This document shows, one piece after another, positions 15,987 through 23,944 of a DNA stretch of 26,877 bases. The stretch comes from an uncultured Collinsella sp. (lineage in GTDB: Bacteria > Actinomycetota > Coriobacteriia > Coriobacteriales > Coriobacteriaceae). The DNA is taken from contig CALGZY010000088.1 of assembly GCA_937934355.1 (NCBI GenBank), positions 1 through 26,877 of the forward strand, in the 5' to 3' direction. Both the position numbers and the translations under genes were made by a program. Position 1 is the stretch's first letter; every line of letters starts with the position of its first letter. The notes beneath the pieces were generated by a model. The model was not told where the DNA came from. It did not search any database and worked only from the letters and a program-made list of their open reading frames with translations.

Positions 15987-17027
15987 TTACAGCTCAACGA
16001 GCTGGCCGGTCTCGGCGGCCTCCTTGATGGCGTTGAGAAGCGTGAGCGTCTTGACGTTATCGGCGGGGGTCACGACGGGCTCGACCTCGCGGCGGACAAC
16101 CTTCACAAAGTGCTTGAGCTGCATCTTGTGCGGCAGTGCCGGGTCGACAGCCGGAATCTCCATCTGCAGCGGCTTGTGCCAGTTAGAGGCGCCGTCGTAG
16201 GAGAACTGGTGCAGGCGGGGCAGCGACAGGGCGCCCTTAGTGCCGCCGATAAAGTAGGCGTCGGCGTCGAAGGGGCGGTACTGCGGATCCTCGCGAGCGG
16301 TTGCCTCCCAGTTCCAAGGGCTGGCAGTGGCGTCGGAGATGGTCATGCTCGCGAGCGCGCCATCGGCAAAACGGACGTTGACCACGGCGGAGTCCTCGGT
16401 CTCAAAACCGCGGGCGGCGCTGGACTGCATACCTTGGACGGCAACGGGCTCGCCCAGCAGGTAGCGGAGCAGGTCGACGTCGTGCACCAGGTTGACTAGG
16501 ATCGGGCCGGCGCCCTTCTTGCGGCGCCACTCGACATCGAAATACTCGTCATTCTTATAGATCATGTAGTGGAAGCTCGACACGGTGAGCTTGCCCAGCT
16601 CGCCGGACTCGATGATCTCCTTGGCCTTGTTGACGAAGGGGTTGTGGCGACGGTGCTGACCCACGAGCACGGGCACGCCGGCGGTCTCGGCCTCGGCGGC
16701 AAAGGCCTGGGCATCCTCCAGGTCGTTGGAGATCGGCTTTTCGACCAGCGGCACGATGTTGCGCTTCACAGCCTCGCGGGCAACGCCCAGGTGCAGGTCG
16801 TTGGGCGTGGCGATGATGACGGCGTCGGGCTTGACCTCGTCCATCATCTGGGCGGGATCGGTGTAAAACGGCACGCCGGCGGCCTCTGCCGTGGCGCGGG
16901 CGCCCTCAAAGGCGTCGGCGATGGCGACGAGCTCGGCCTCGGGCTCCTCGGTGACAAAGCGGATGTGGTTGCGGCCCATGGCGCCGGCGCCGATAACGGC
17001 AATGCGGACGGGGTTGAGCTCAGACAT
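15987..17027 (-). CDS. Gfo/Idh/MocA family NAD(P)-dependent oxidoreductase
   Basis: A 346-residue cytosolic dehydrogenase, third gene of a leftward operon. The N-terminal Rossmann domain begins VRIAVIGAGAMGRNH (GxGxxG at residues ~13-18), followed by the ATPNDLHL strand and the family's VEKPIS motif with its conserved Lys near residue 95. The C-terminal α/β domain carries PILVNLVHDVDLLRYLLGEP (~174-193), where the His and nearby acids correspond to the usual catalytic region; the common Asp before the His appears as Asn. The ATG has AAGGAGT upstream. It probably oxidises or reduces a sugar, polyol or hydroxy-acid brought in by the adjacent transporter. The substrate is unknown. A palindromic element separates it from the MFS gene. 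Confidence 0.92.
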   Translation of the reverse strand: MSELNPVRIAVIGAGAMGRNHIRFVTEEPEAELVAIADAFEGARATAEAAGVPFYTDPAQMMDEVKPDAVIIATPNDLHLGVAREAVKRNIVPLVEKPISNDLEDAQAFAAEAETAGVPVLVGQHRRHNPFVNKAKEIIESGELGKLTVSSFHYMIYKNDEYFDVEWRRKKGAGPILVNLVHDVDLLRYLLGEPVAVQGMQSSAARGFETEDSAVVNVRFADGALASMTISDATASPWNWEATAREDPQYRPFDADAYFIGGTKGALSLPRLHQFSYDGASNWHKPLQMEIPAVDPALPHKMQLKHFVKVVRREVEPVVTPADNVKTLTLLNAIKEAAETGQLVEL

Positions 17028-17057
17028 TTCGACTCCTTAATACTGGTGACCGGTGGA

Positions 17058-17088
17058 ATGCGACAAAGGGACTGTCCCTTTGTCGCAT
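17058..17088. repeat. REP-like perfect palindrome, copy 2
   Basis: Arms ATGCGACAAAGGGAC (17058-17072) and GTCCCTTTGTCGCAT (17074-17088) are perfectly complementary around one central base. Relative to copy 1 at 3858-3888 one base pair is swapped on both arms (T-A to C-G), so pairing is preserved. It lies 8 bases after the stop codon of the MFS gene. Confidence 0.85.
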
Positions 17089-17096
17089 CGGTAAAA

Positions 17097-18353
17097 CTAG
17101 GCGGACTTCTTCTTGCTGTCGGAGACCATCATGTAGACGGTGAGCACGACGGCGATGGCGGCGATCACAATGGCACCGTAGAAGGACTGCTGGTAGGCGG
17201 CGCTGCCGGCCTCGGCGTGATACAGCACGGCGGTGATGGGCTGGCTGATCCAGGTGGAAGCGGCGTAGCCCAAAAACATGATGCCGTAGTTGACGCCGAT
17301 GTTGCTGGTGCCAAAGGCGCCACCGGTGAGCGGCGGGTAGATGACGAGCAGAGCGCCAAAGCTAAAGCCGAGCAGGGCGAGCGCCACGAAGAACATGCAC
17401 TGCGTAAAGCTCATCGACATGATAACGAGGGCGACGATGGTGACGACAAGGCTGATGAGCAGCGACTTGTAGGCGCCGAGCTTGTCGATGATCTGGCCAA
17501 AGGACAGACGGCCAACCAGGTTGGCGCAGGTGTTGACGGAGACCACCACACCGCCGAGGGCGACGGCCGCGGCGCTCGTGGGGTCGGCGAAGAGCTGGAC
17601 GGCGGCGATGGAGGCAACCTTGCCCACGAGCAGGGTGCCCGCGGTGGCGGCAAAGGCGAAGGTGACGATGAGGACCCAGAAGCGCGGGGTCTTGACCATC
17701 TCGCCCGGGGTGAGGTCGCCGAAGGTGCCGGCATGTGCACCGCCCTTGGGGGCCTCGAAGCCCTCGGGCAGCCAACCGGCCTCGGGGGCCTTCAGGAACA
17801 GGGCGGAGGCGGCGATCGTCACAAAGAAGATGACGCCGAGTGCCTTGAGGGCGCCAAAGATGCCCAGGCTCGGGATGAGCAGCGAGGCGAGCACCGGGGA
17901 CAGCACGGCGGGGCCGGCGGTCGAAGCGGCCAGGGTGATGCCGGAGGCAAGGCCCTTCTTGTCGATGAACCACTTTTGGCCGGTGGTGAGCGCCGGGTTG
18001 TAGCCCAGGCCGTTGCCGATGGCGGCGACGAGCGAGAACCACAGGTAGAACTGCCACGGCTCGGTGACGGTGCCGGACATGAACCAGCCCAGGCCGTAGC
18101 ACACGGCGGCGGCGATCACGACGTTGCGCGGGCCGATCTTATCGGAGATGCGGCCGGCGAAGATGCCCGTTACGGCCATGATGGTCTGAAAGACGGGGAA
18201 AGCCCAGGTAAGGGCACTCGACCACTCGGGGTAGACGGCGAGCAGATTCTTGCTCACGACGGAATACAGCGCGATGGAGCTAATGAAGAACATGGTGACG
18301 CACGCGGCGGAAAGCACGACGGCGCGACCCTTGTTGGAGTTGGTGGAAGCCAT
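17097..18353 (-). CDS. MFS transporter, oxalate/formate antiporter (OFA)-like
   Basis: A 418-residue, 12-helix-type major facilitator in the cytoplasmic membrane, second gene of the leftward operon. The first helix begins GRAVVLSAACVTMFFISS. The loop after helix 2 has GRISDKIGPRNV, the MFS signature, and GNGLGYNPALTTGQKWF (~120-136) is typical of the OFA subfamily for small carboxylates. A second GRLSFGQIIDKLGAYKS loop marks the start of the C-terminal half. The last residues are lysine-rich (SDSKKKSA). The start ATG has AAGAG upstream. Flanked by an SDR and a Gfo/Idh dehydrogenase, it probably imports their substrate or exchanges substrate for product. A carboxylate or sugar acid is likely, but the sequence does not prove it. 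Confidence 0.92.
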   Translation of the reverse strand: MASTNSNKGRAVVLSAACVTMFFISSIALYSVVSKNLLAVYPEWSSALTWAFPVFQTIMAVTGIFAGRISDKIGPRNVVIAAAVCYGLGWFMSGTVTEPWQFYLWFSLVAAIGNGLGYNPALTTGQKWFIDKKGLASGITLAASTAGPAVLSPVLASLLIPSLGIFGALKALGVIFFVTIAASALFLKAPEAGWLPEGFEAPKGGAHAGTFGDLTPGEMVKTPRFWVLIVTFAFAATAGTLLVGKVASIAAVQLFADPTSAAAVALGGVVVSVNTCANLVGRLSFGQIIDKLGAYKSLLISLVVTIVALVIMSMSFTQCMFFVALALLGFSFGALLVIYPPLTGGAFGTSNIGVNYGIMFLGYAASTWISQPITAVLYHAEAGSAAYQQSFYGAIVIAAIAVVLTVYMMVSDSKKKSA

Positions 18354-18418
18354 TGGACTCTTTCTAATCGATACGGGGGAGGAGCGGGCGTGTCCGCGGG
18401 CCTCCCTGTCAGGTTGGT

Positions 18419-19300
18419 TTACTGGTCGGTCGGCTTGGCGACGCCGGACTCGTCGGACCAGAGCTCGACACCCTTGTTCTTAAGGTAGTTGTCGGCATAG
18501 GCGCGACGGCCGCCGGGCTTGGCGGTGAGGTCGCCCATCATGTTGGAGAAGCCGCCGTCGACCTTGATGGCGTCGCCGGTGGTAAAGTCCGAGCGCTTGG
18601 ACGCCAGGAACATGACGGCATTGGCGATATCGCTGACCTCGCCGATGCGGCGAGTGGCGATCAGACGGCTGCGGCTCTTTTCGACCTCGGGGTCGGCGTA
18701 GAAGTTGGCCGACATCGGGGTCTTAACGAAGCAAGGCTCGACGCAGTTGGAGCGGACGCCGTAGGGGCCCCACTCGGCGGCGAGCATCTTGGACATCATG
18801 TTGACGCCGGCCTTGGTGGAGCTGTACACGCCCGAGAACGTCTCGGGGGAGTGGCTGGCGACGGTCGAGATATGCACCAGGCGGCCCTGGCCGGCCTTGA
18901 TCATCTCGCGACCAAAGCGCTGCGAGGTGATGAAGTAACCGGTGAGGTTGACGTTGAGCACCTGCTCCCAGTCGCTCAGCGGCAGGTCCTCCATGGCGGC
19001 GAAGCGCAGGATACCGGCGGTGTTGACGAGGACGTCGACGCGGCCGAAGTTGGCGATGGTTGCGTCGACGGCAGCCTGAACCTCGGCCTCGTCGGTGGCG
19101 TTCATCTTGTAGCCCTCGGCGTGGATGCCAAATTCGGCAGCGAGGTCGGCGGCAGCGGCCTTGACCTTCTCCTCGTCCAGGTCGAGCATGACGACGTTGG
19201 CGCCATTGCGGGCGAACTCGCGGCAGATCTCGGCGCCCATACCGCCGAGCGCGCCAGTCACGGCGCAGACATCGCCCTCGAGCTTAAGCCAGTTGCTCAT
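18419..19300 (-). CDS. Short-chain dehydrogenase/reductase (SDR)
   Basis: A 293-residue classical SDR, first gene of the leftward operon. The cofactor motif TGALGGMG lies at residues ~16-23. An Asp-containing VMLDLD strand end (~38-43) suggests NAD(H) preference. NTAG (~90-93) replaces the common NNAG. Catalytic residues are Ser in HISTVAS (~145) and the YSSTK Tyr/Lys pair (~158-162). The C-terminus carries the usual DGGFSN followed by an extra ~40 residues (GDLTAKPGGRRAYADNYLKNK onward), longer than the usual ~250-residue SDR. An SD-like GAAGGGAAG precedes the ATG. It is divergent from the LysR gene, its probable regulator. The substrate is unknown; a hydroxysteroid is possible but not supported beyond family membership. 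Confidence 0.93.
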   Translation of the reverse strand: MSNWLKLEGDVCAVTGALGGMGAEICREFARNGANVVMLDLDEEKVKAAAADLAAEFGIHAEGYKMNATDEAEVQAAVDATIANFGRVDVLVNTAGILRFAAMEDLPLSDWEQVLNVNLTGYFITSQRFGREMIKAGQGRLVHISTVASHSPETFSGVYSSTKAGVNMMSKMLAAEWGPYGVRSNCVEPCFVKTPMSANFYADPEVEKSRSRLIATRRIGEVSDIANAVMFLASKRSDFTTGDAIKVDGGFSNMMGDLTAKPGGRRAYADNYLKNKGVELWSDESGVAKPTDQ

Positions 19301-19326
19301 AGGAACTTCCCTTCTTGTGCCTCCCG

Positions 19327-19353
19327 GTGGGTCGTTCCCATTAATCGACCCAC
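19327..19353 (-). promoter_or_regulatory. Inverted repeat in the SDR operon leader, candidate operator
   Basis: Perfect 8-bp arms GTGGGTCG (19327-19334) and CGACCCAC (19346-19353) with an 11-base spacer, between the proposed SDR promoter and its start codon. It could be a repressor or LysR-type operator, or a leader stem-loop. Confidence 0.5.
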
Positions 19354-19369
19354 GTGGTTTTCGCTGGTT

Positions 19370-19398
19370 ATCGTATGCTTTGCATTTGCGCAGGTGAA
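19370..19398 (-). promoter_or_regulatory. Candidate promoter of the SDR-MFS-Gfo/Idh operon
   Basis: Read on the minus strand: TTCACC (19393-19398), a 17-base spacer, then TACGAT (19370-19375). Each box matches consensus at 4 of 6. It overlaps the region where the lysR promoter is expected (TTGCGC at 19386-19391, TAGAAT at 19411-19416, 19-base spacer), as is common for LysR-controlled divergent operons. Confidence 0.4.
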
Positions 19399-19420
19399 TT
19401 GCATATTTGTTAGAATGGCG

Positions 19421-19435
19421 TTAACCGTAGGTTTA
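19421..19435. promoter_or_regulatory. Dyad near the lysR promoter, candidate LysR site
   Basis: TTAACC-GTA-GGTTTA is an imperfect dyad just after the proposed lysR -10. A perfect 10-bp palindrome CTCAATTGAG lies further on at 19457-19466. Either could be used for autoregulation; neither is an exact T-N11-A box. Confidence 0.3.
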
Positions 19436-19533
19436 CACTGTGCGATGCAGTTTTTTCTCAATTGAGCGCGTGAACTGCCAAAACGACCCCCTGTGGCACC
19501 ATGTGGCCACGGGCGCTAAAACGGGAGATTGAC

Positions 19534-20412
19534 GTGTACGATCGACGACTTGAGGCCATATCGGCCGCCGCGGAGCTGGGAAGCTTCTCGCGTGCGGCGG
19601 CAAAATTGCGTGTGTCGACGCCGGCACTCGTCAAGCAGGTATCGGGCTTCGAGGCCGAGTTCGGCATCACGCTGTTCGAACGCTCGCACTCGGGCGTCAA
19701 GGTGACGCCGGCGGGCGCGCTGCTGGTGGACGATGCGCGCTCGATTATGCGGCAGTCCGAGGACGCGCTGCGCCGTGCCCGACGCGCGGCGGGCGATGGC
19801 GGGGCCGTGCGTCTGGGCGTGTCGATGATGTGCCCGGGGCGCCAAACGCTTTCGATGTGGACGGGCATCCACGATCTGGAGCCGTCGCTGCGATTTGAGA
19901 TTGTGCCGGTAAGCGACCTCTATGACGAGCGCGAGACAGTCATGCGCAGCCTTGGTCGAGAGGTGGATGTGGTGCAGTCGAGTTTTTCGACCCCACGCTG
20001 GGGTGACACTTGCCAAAAGCTCCGCATCGTCAACGTGCCGTTTTATATCGACCTGCCTCGCACGAGTCCGCTGGCGCGCAAGAATCGCATTACGGTCGCC
20101 GACTTGGAGGGCATGCGCCTGCGCGTGCTTCGCCACGGCAACGACGCCATGGACAGCCTGCGCATCGACCTGTTGGCCGACGGCGGCGTGGACGTGATCG
20201 ACGTGGACAGCTTTGACTTCGCGCTCTTTAACGAGGCGGAGGAAAAGGGCGACGCGGTTCTCACCTGCGGAGCGTGGTCGGGGGTGCACCCGGCCTTTGT
20301 GGGCGTGCCGTTCCTGTGCGGCCGCGAGGTGCCAGTCTTTCTGCACTACCCGCTCGAGCCCACCCTCCAAGTCCAAAAATTCGTCAACGCCATGGCCCAA
20401 CTCCTTAACTAG
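19534..20412 (+). CDS. LysR family transcriptional regulator
   Basis: A 292-residue LysR-type regulator. The N-terminal winged helix-turn-helix reads RRLEAISAAAELGSFSRAAAKL, then VSTPALVKQVSGFEAEFGITLFERSHSGVKVTPAG (residues ~4-65). A linker helix follows, then a periplasmic-binding-protein-like effector domain (~90-285). I start at the GTG at 19534, with GGGAG 6 bases upstream; this gives the usual short lead to the HTH. The in-frame ATG at 19501 has no SD. It is divergent from the SDR-MFS-Gfo/Idh operon, which it probably activates when a pathway metabolite binds. Its stop codon TAG is also the first three bases of repeat R1. Confidence 0.93.
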   Translation: MYDRRLEAISAAAELGSFSRAAAKLRVSTPALVKQVSGFEAEFGITLFERSHSGVKVTPAGALLVDDARSIMRQSEDALRRARRAAGDGGAVRLGVSMMCPGRQTLSMWTGIHDLEPSLRFEIVPVSDLYDERETVMRSLGREVDVVQSSFSTPRWGDTCQKLRIVNVPFYIDLPRTSPLARKNRITVADLEGMRLRVLRHGNDAMDSLRIDLLADGGVDVIDVDSFDFALFNEAEEKGDAVLTCGAWSGVHPAFVGVPFLCGREVPVFLHYPLEPTLQVQKFVNAMAQLLN

Positions 20413-20464
20413 CTAATTTAGGACGGGGCTTTTTAGCTACTTTCGCCGCACTACCAGCACAATG
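20410..20464 (+). repeat. Flanking repeat R1 at the left edge of the pilus cassette
   Basis: Starts at the lysR stop codon and matches R2 (26487-26542) at 47 of 55 positions with one 1-base gap, in the same orientation. It contains a small inverted repeat, TAGCTAA (20410-20416) / TTAGCTA (20433-20439), around GGACGGGGC. Confidence 0.8.
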
Positions 20465-20509
20465 CGAAAAATGATGCGAAAAATGACTGCAAATCGGTCA
20501 CGCATGATT

Positions 20510-20538
20510 TTGCTTTTGCCCTGGGCTGGTTGTAGAAT
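20510..20538 (+). promoter_or_regulatory. Candidate promoter of the pilus operon
   Basis: TTGCTT (20510-20515), a 17-base spacer and TAGAAT (20533-20538). Transcription would begin near 20545, downstream of the most upstream in-frame ATG at 20462, which supports a later start for the adhesin. Confidence 0.5.
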
Positions 20539-20608
20539 CAAAAAGCTTAAACGAACTACTTGTGCAGCTTGCGCGAAAGCTCGGGCTGCGGCTGGGGGGG
20601 ATGCGCCC

Positions 20609-23600
20609 GTGCAGGGTCCTTTCGGTCATATTGCGTCGATGCGCCGCACCTTTATGATGTTGGCAGCGGCCTTATGCGTGTTCGTTATGGCCGGGGGGGG
20701 GTTGCCCTCGCGCGCGTACGGTGACGATGGCAACCTTATAACAAACCCAAACTTTCTTAACCAAGCTACTGGCTGGTCGACGACCTCTCCGAATGAGAGA
20801 ATCGGCGAGACGATGAAGCTCGAGCTTTCCACGCAGCTCCTCAAGCCCCAAACGAACACCAAACAAGCTAACGGCAATCACTTTGCGCTTGCGTGGAATT
20901 TTAGGCCACAGGGCACCAATCTTTATTTTGAACCTGGATCAACCTACACCACCTTTTCCACCCAGAGCGGCGCCACGTACGAGTGGGGCCTAAACCATCG
21001 CGCCGCAACCGACCACGACGTGCTGATGCTCACGATGGGTCCTCAACAGGAGAATCTGTCGATTAACAGCGCAGGCCAAGACCAGCTTATGCAGCTGCGG
21101 GCTTGGCTTAAGGCGCAGGTCAAGATGCCCCAGGGAAATACCGTTGAGCAGTACACCGTTTACAGCGATCCCTTTGCTGCAAACGGCGGATTTGCTGGTA
21201 ACAGTGCTGATGGATCCCACTTTTCGTTTGAACAGAGCGACGGTCGCATCGCGCTTTCTGTGTGGCTCGTAAGCTCTAACGGACAGGGCTGGTTCTCCTT
21301 TGGCACCAACAGCACGCATTATTATCGAAATCTTCCCGAGGAAGACGATGAGTTTGCCTATCAGGCTGACTATACCGCAGCGTCCGACAAAACGATGCTT
21401 GCGCTGACTTGCTACGATTCAAATCTTACGGGGGAGAACGAACAATACCGGGAGTGGTTTGGTAATCTGGTCAACGACGTTCACGTGGAAAAGCAGGGCA
21501 CACGCGACATCTATAGCGACTTTGCCAAGGTGTATTGGGAAAATTCGTCCGAGACCATGACAACGCTCACAAACTATGCGTTCTCGACCTCGAATCTTAA
21601 GAACGAGAATACGAACATTGCTAACGGCAGCTTTGAAGAGGATATACATCTAGGGAACCAGAGGCCCAGCAAGTTTACGTTGTGCTCGCCCCATTGGCGT
21701 ACGACCGAGACGGACCATCGTATCGAGATCGTTGCCAAGAACGACTACTATATCGACCCAGTTGGGCATTCTGTTACGTTTACGCCCTCCGATGGTGACT
21801 ATGCAGCCGAGCTCAACGCACACGAGGCGAGTTCGCTCTATCAATATGTGACGACCGAGCCGGGAAAACAGTACGAGTGGGGGCTCGACCACCGCGGCCG
21901 CTCGGGTCGAGACGCCATGGCCCTTATCATCGGTCCGCGACAAGAAAACGAGCCGTACAAGGACAATCAAAAGGCACTCGATCAGTACCAGCAAATTGTT
22001 CAATGGATTCAAATGAGCGTCGACAACTATGTCGGCTTGGATGTGGTCAATTTTACCCAATCGGGCTGCAGCAAAAAGATCATCCTGTATTCAACCAAGT
22101 TTGACAAAGTGGGCGGATTTGCCAATGCGTCCAGCGGAAGCGCGTTCTCATGGACGGCCGATGCGGAGCATACCGAAAAATGGTGCGTATGGATCATGGC
22201 GTCCGAAAACGACGCGTGGGCTTCCTACGGTTCCAACGCGCTCGAGCAGAGCAAAAAGGTTGACTACGACTATACCTACACCATTCCGGATGGCCAAAAC
22301 CAGAGCGTCTTTGCTTTTGTGGCCTACAACACGGCCAACGGGAGCAATTCGACCGGCAACTTCCTCGACAATATCTCGTTTAGGGAGTTCTATCGCATCG
22401 AGACATACACGACGCCCAACGGAAGCGGAACGTATTTTTATAACGCCAATACCAAGACGGCGGACTTTACCTATGCCAAAAACTACGTAGGTAAACAGGA
22501 GAAGAACTCCTACTTTATGGTCGATGCCAAACGCGATGACGGGGCAGTCTTTATCGGTGCTTTTGTCAACGGCGAGTTCTATTCCGCAGACGACGACGCA
22601 CATTGGACCAGATTGGAAGATGGTACCTATCGCTTTGAGGTCGACAAGGTCACAAAGCACTACAAAGTGCACCTCGTGTTTTCCAAGGCAGGCGTTCAAT
22701 ACGATGTGAACGGCGGCAAAGCGTATCACTACGATCCGTACAATGAGTCCACGGGCGATTTCGTACAGCTTTCTGGCGCTGGAGCGAGCTATACCTCCCA
22801 TGCTGCCGTTGGACAAAACGACGACTGGAAGTTTATGGGCTGGGAGTACGCGGGCTCGGGAAAAGCCGTTCGCTTCGATGCCAAACACACGGTGACCCAT
22901 ACAGCTCCCGAGGGCACCACGGATTCCGGCACTCTTACCATTAAGGGCAAGAAGGTCAATCCGGATACCGGTGCTGTGGGCGATGCGGTAACCGTCGAAA
23001 ACATTCCCGAGAGCCAGGGCGCGACGTTCGTGGCGCAATGGAAGTATCGTCAGGCCTTTGTTGCCCAGCTTAAAAATGCCGATGGCACGTGGAGCAACGT
23101 AACGACGGGCGGCACGGTCAGCTCCAAGCTTAAGGGGGCAAAGGGCTCCATCGATGCCGGGGATGGCTCGGGCAAGGACGAGGACGCGTACAAAAAATCG
23201 GGCGTTGCCTACTTTGTGGATGACGGCACGTTTGTGGAGGCGGTGGCCGCTCCCAAGGAGGGCTATCACTTTGAGGGTTGGTACGACCTATCGAATCCGG
23301 ACGCCCCGGAGCTGCTGTCGTCTTCACCCACCTATACGTACAACGTAAAAGATCGCCATACGGGATGCGTATACGCACGATTCACCCCGCGCACCTACAC
23401 ACTCAAGGTTTCCAAGAGCGTTACGGGCAATATGGGCGACAAGCGTGCCTACTTTAAGATGACGGCGACCTTTACGGGCCTCAAGGCTGGTCAGACCTAC
23501 GCCATCGAGTATTCGGATGCGTCTGCCCAAGGCAGCCATGCGCTCGTGGCGCGACCGAATGATCGGGCCGAGACCGTGGAAAACAAGACGGCCTTTACGG

Positions 23601-23944
23601 CCGATGGCCAGGGCAAGGCGACCGTGCCGTTTGCCGTTAAGGACGGCCTGACCGTTTCGATTAAGGCGCTGGATTACAACGCGGTCTATACCGTGAGCGA
23701 AGACGATTATTCGTCGTTGGGGTACCACGCCGAGCTTACGGGTGCGAGCGGCACGCTCAACGGTCCGCGTGTGACCGTTGCCGTTGAAGCTAAGGCCACC
23801 AATTCCCGACAGGTCGCGGTGCCTACGGGTATTACGCGCAACCCCATCTATGCCCTGGCGATTTTGGCCGCCGGCGTGCTGTTGGCTACGGGCATGGTTG
23901 CGCTGCGTTTACGCCGCGGCTCCAAGAGGGGCGGGCGCCTATGA
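20609..23944 (+). CDS. Large LPXTG-type surface adhesin, putative pilus tip protein
   Basis: A secreted, sortase-anchored protein of 1111 residues if the GTG at 20609 is used (G7 tract 8 bases upstream); the ATG at 20639 is also possible. The signal peptide includes RRTFMMLAAALCVFVMAGGG and ends near AYG38. Two related ~255-residue modules (about 42-295 and 336-595) share YEWGL(N/D)HR, GP(Q/R)QEN, GGFA and a conserved Trp-rich strand; NLITNPNF and NIANGSFE openings suggest β-sandwich carbohydrate-binding-like folds. InlB-like FMGWEY and YHFEGWYD segments follow. The last domain resembles pilin domain 2, with a predicted isopeptide triad Lys936/Glu1031/Asn1065. The sorting signal is VPTGI (1071-1075), a helix and a basic tail. 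A G9 tract at 20693-20701 encodes Gly29-31. The ligand is unknown; it takes the position of Cpa in streptococcal loci. Confidence 0.88.
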   Translation: MQGPFGHIASMRRTFMMLAAALCVFVMAGGGLPSRAYGDDGNLITNPNFLNQATGWSTTSPNERIGETMKLELSTQLLKPQTNTKQANGNHFALAWNFRPQGTNLYFEPGSTYTTFSTQSGATYEWGLNHRAATDHDVLMLTMGPQQENLSINSAGQDQLMQLRAWLKAQVKMPQGNTVEQYTVYSDPFAANGGFAGNSADGSHFSFEQSDGRIALSVWLVSSNGQGWFSFGTNSTHYYRNLPEEDDEFAYQADYTAASDKTMLALTCYDSNLTGENEQYREWFGNLVNDVHVEKQGTRDIYSDFAKVYWENSSETMTTLTNYAFSTSNLKNENTNIANGSFEEDIHLGNQRPSKFTLCSPHWRTTETDHRIEIVAKNDYYIDPVGHSVTFTPSDGDYAAELNAHEASSLYQYVTTEPGKQYEWGLDHRGRSGRDAMALIIGPRQENEPYKDNQKALDQYQQIVQWIQMSVDNYVGLDVVNFTQSGCSKKIILYSTKFDKVGGFANASSGSAFSWTADAEHTEKWCVWIMASENDAWASYGSNALEQSKKVDYDYTYTIPDGQNQSVFAFVAYNTANGSNSTGNFLDNISFREFYRIETYTTPNGSGTYFYNANTKTADFTYAKNYVGKQEKNSYFMVDAKRDDGAVFIGAFVNGEFYSADDDAHWTRLEDGTYRFEVDKVTKHYKVHLVFSKAGVQYDVNGGKAYHYDPYNESTGDFVQLSGAGASYTSHAAVGQNDDWKFMGWEYAGSGKAVRFDAKHTVTHTAPEGTTDSGTLTIKGKKVNPDTGAVGDAVTVENIPESQGATFVAQWKYRQAFVAQLKNADGTWSNVTTGGTVSSKLKGAKGSIDAGDGSGKDEDAYKKSGVAYFVDDGTFVEAVAAPKEGYHFEGWYDLSNPDAPELLSSSPTYTYNVKDRHTGCVYARFTPRTYTLKVSKSVTGNMGDKRAYFKMTATFTGLKAGQTYAIEYSDASAQGSHALVARPNDRAETVENKTAFTADGQGKATVPFAVKDGLTVSIKALDYNAVYTVSEDDYSSLGYHAELTGASGTLNGPRVTVAVEAKATNSRQVAVPTGITRNPIYALAILAAGVLLATGMVALRLRRGSKRGGRL
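20693..20701 (+). repeat. Poly-G (G9) tract inside the adhesin signal-peptide codons
   Basis: Nine consecutive G bases encode three Gly codons, in frame, after ATG GCC. Loss or gain of one G brings an early stop (TAA or TGA) within about 15 codons. A separate G7 tract lies at 20594-20600 just before the likely start codon. Both are candidate slipped-strand sites. Confidence 0.85.

Noticed and set aside
16569..18488. Long plus-strand frame of 639 codons across the Gfo/Idh and MFS genes
   Set aside because: It spans parts of two well-supported minus-strand genes, has a Gly/Asp-rich low-complexity product and no family features.
20462..20608. Adhesin start at the ATG at 20462
   Set aside because: It lies in repeat R1 and upstream of the proposed promoter, and would put about 59 non-signal residues before the signal peptide.
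20732..22396. Thioester domains as in Cpa
   Set aside because: No Cys/Gln pairing with the usual sequence surroundings was visible; the modules look like β-sandwich binding domains instead.
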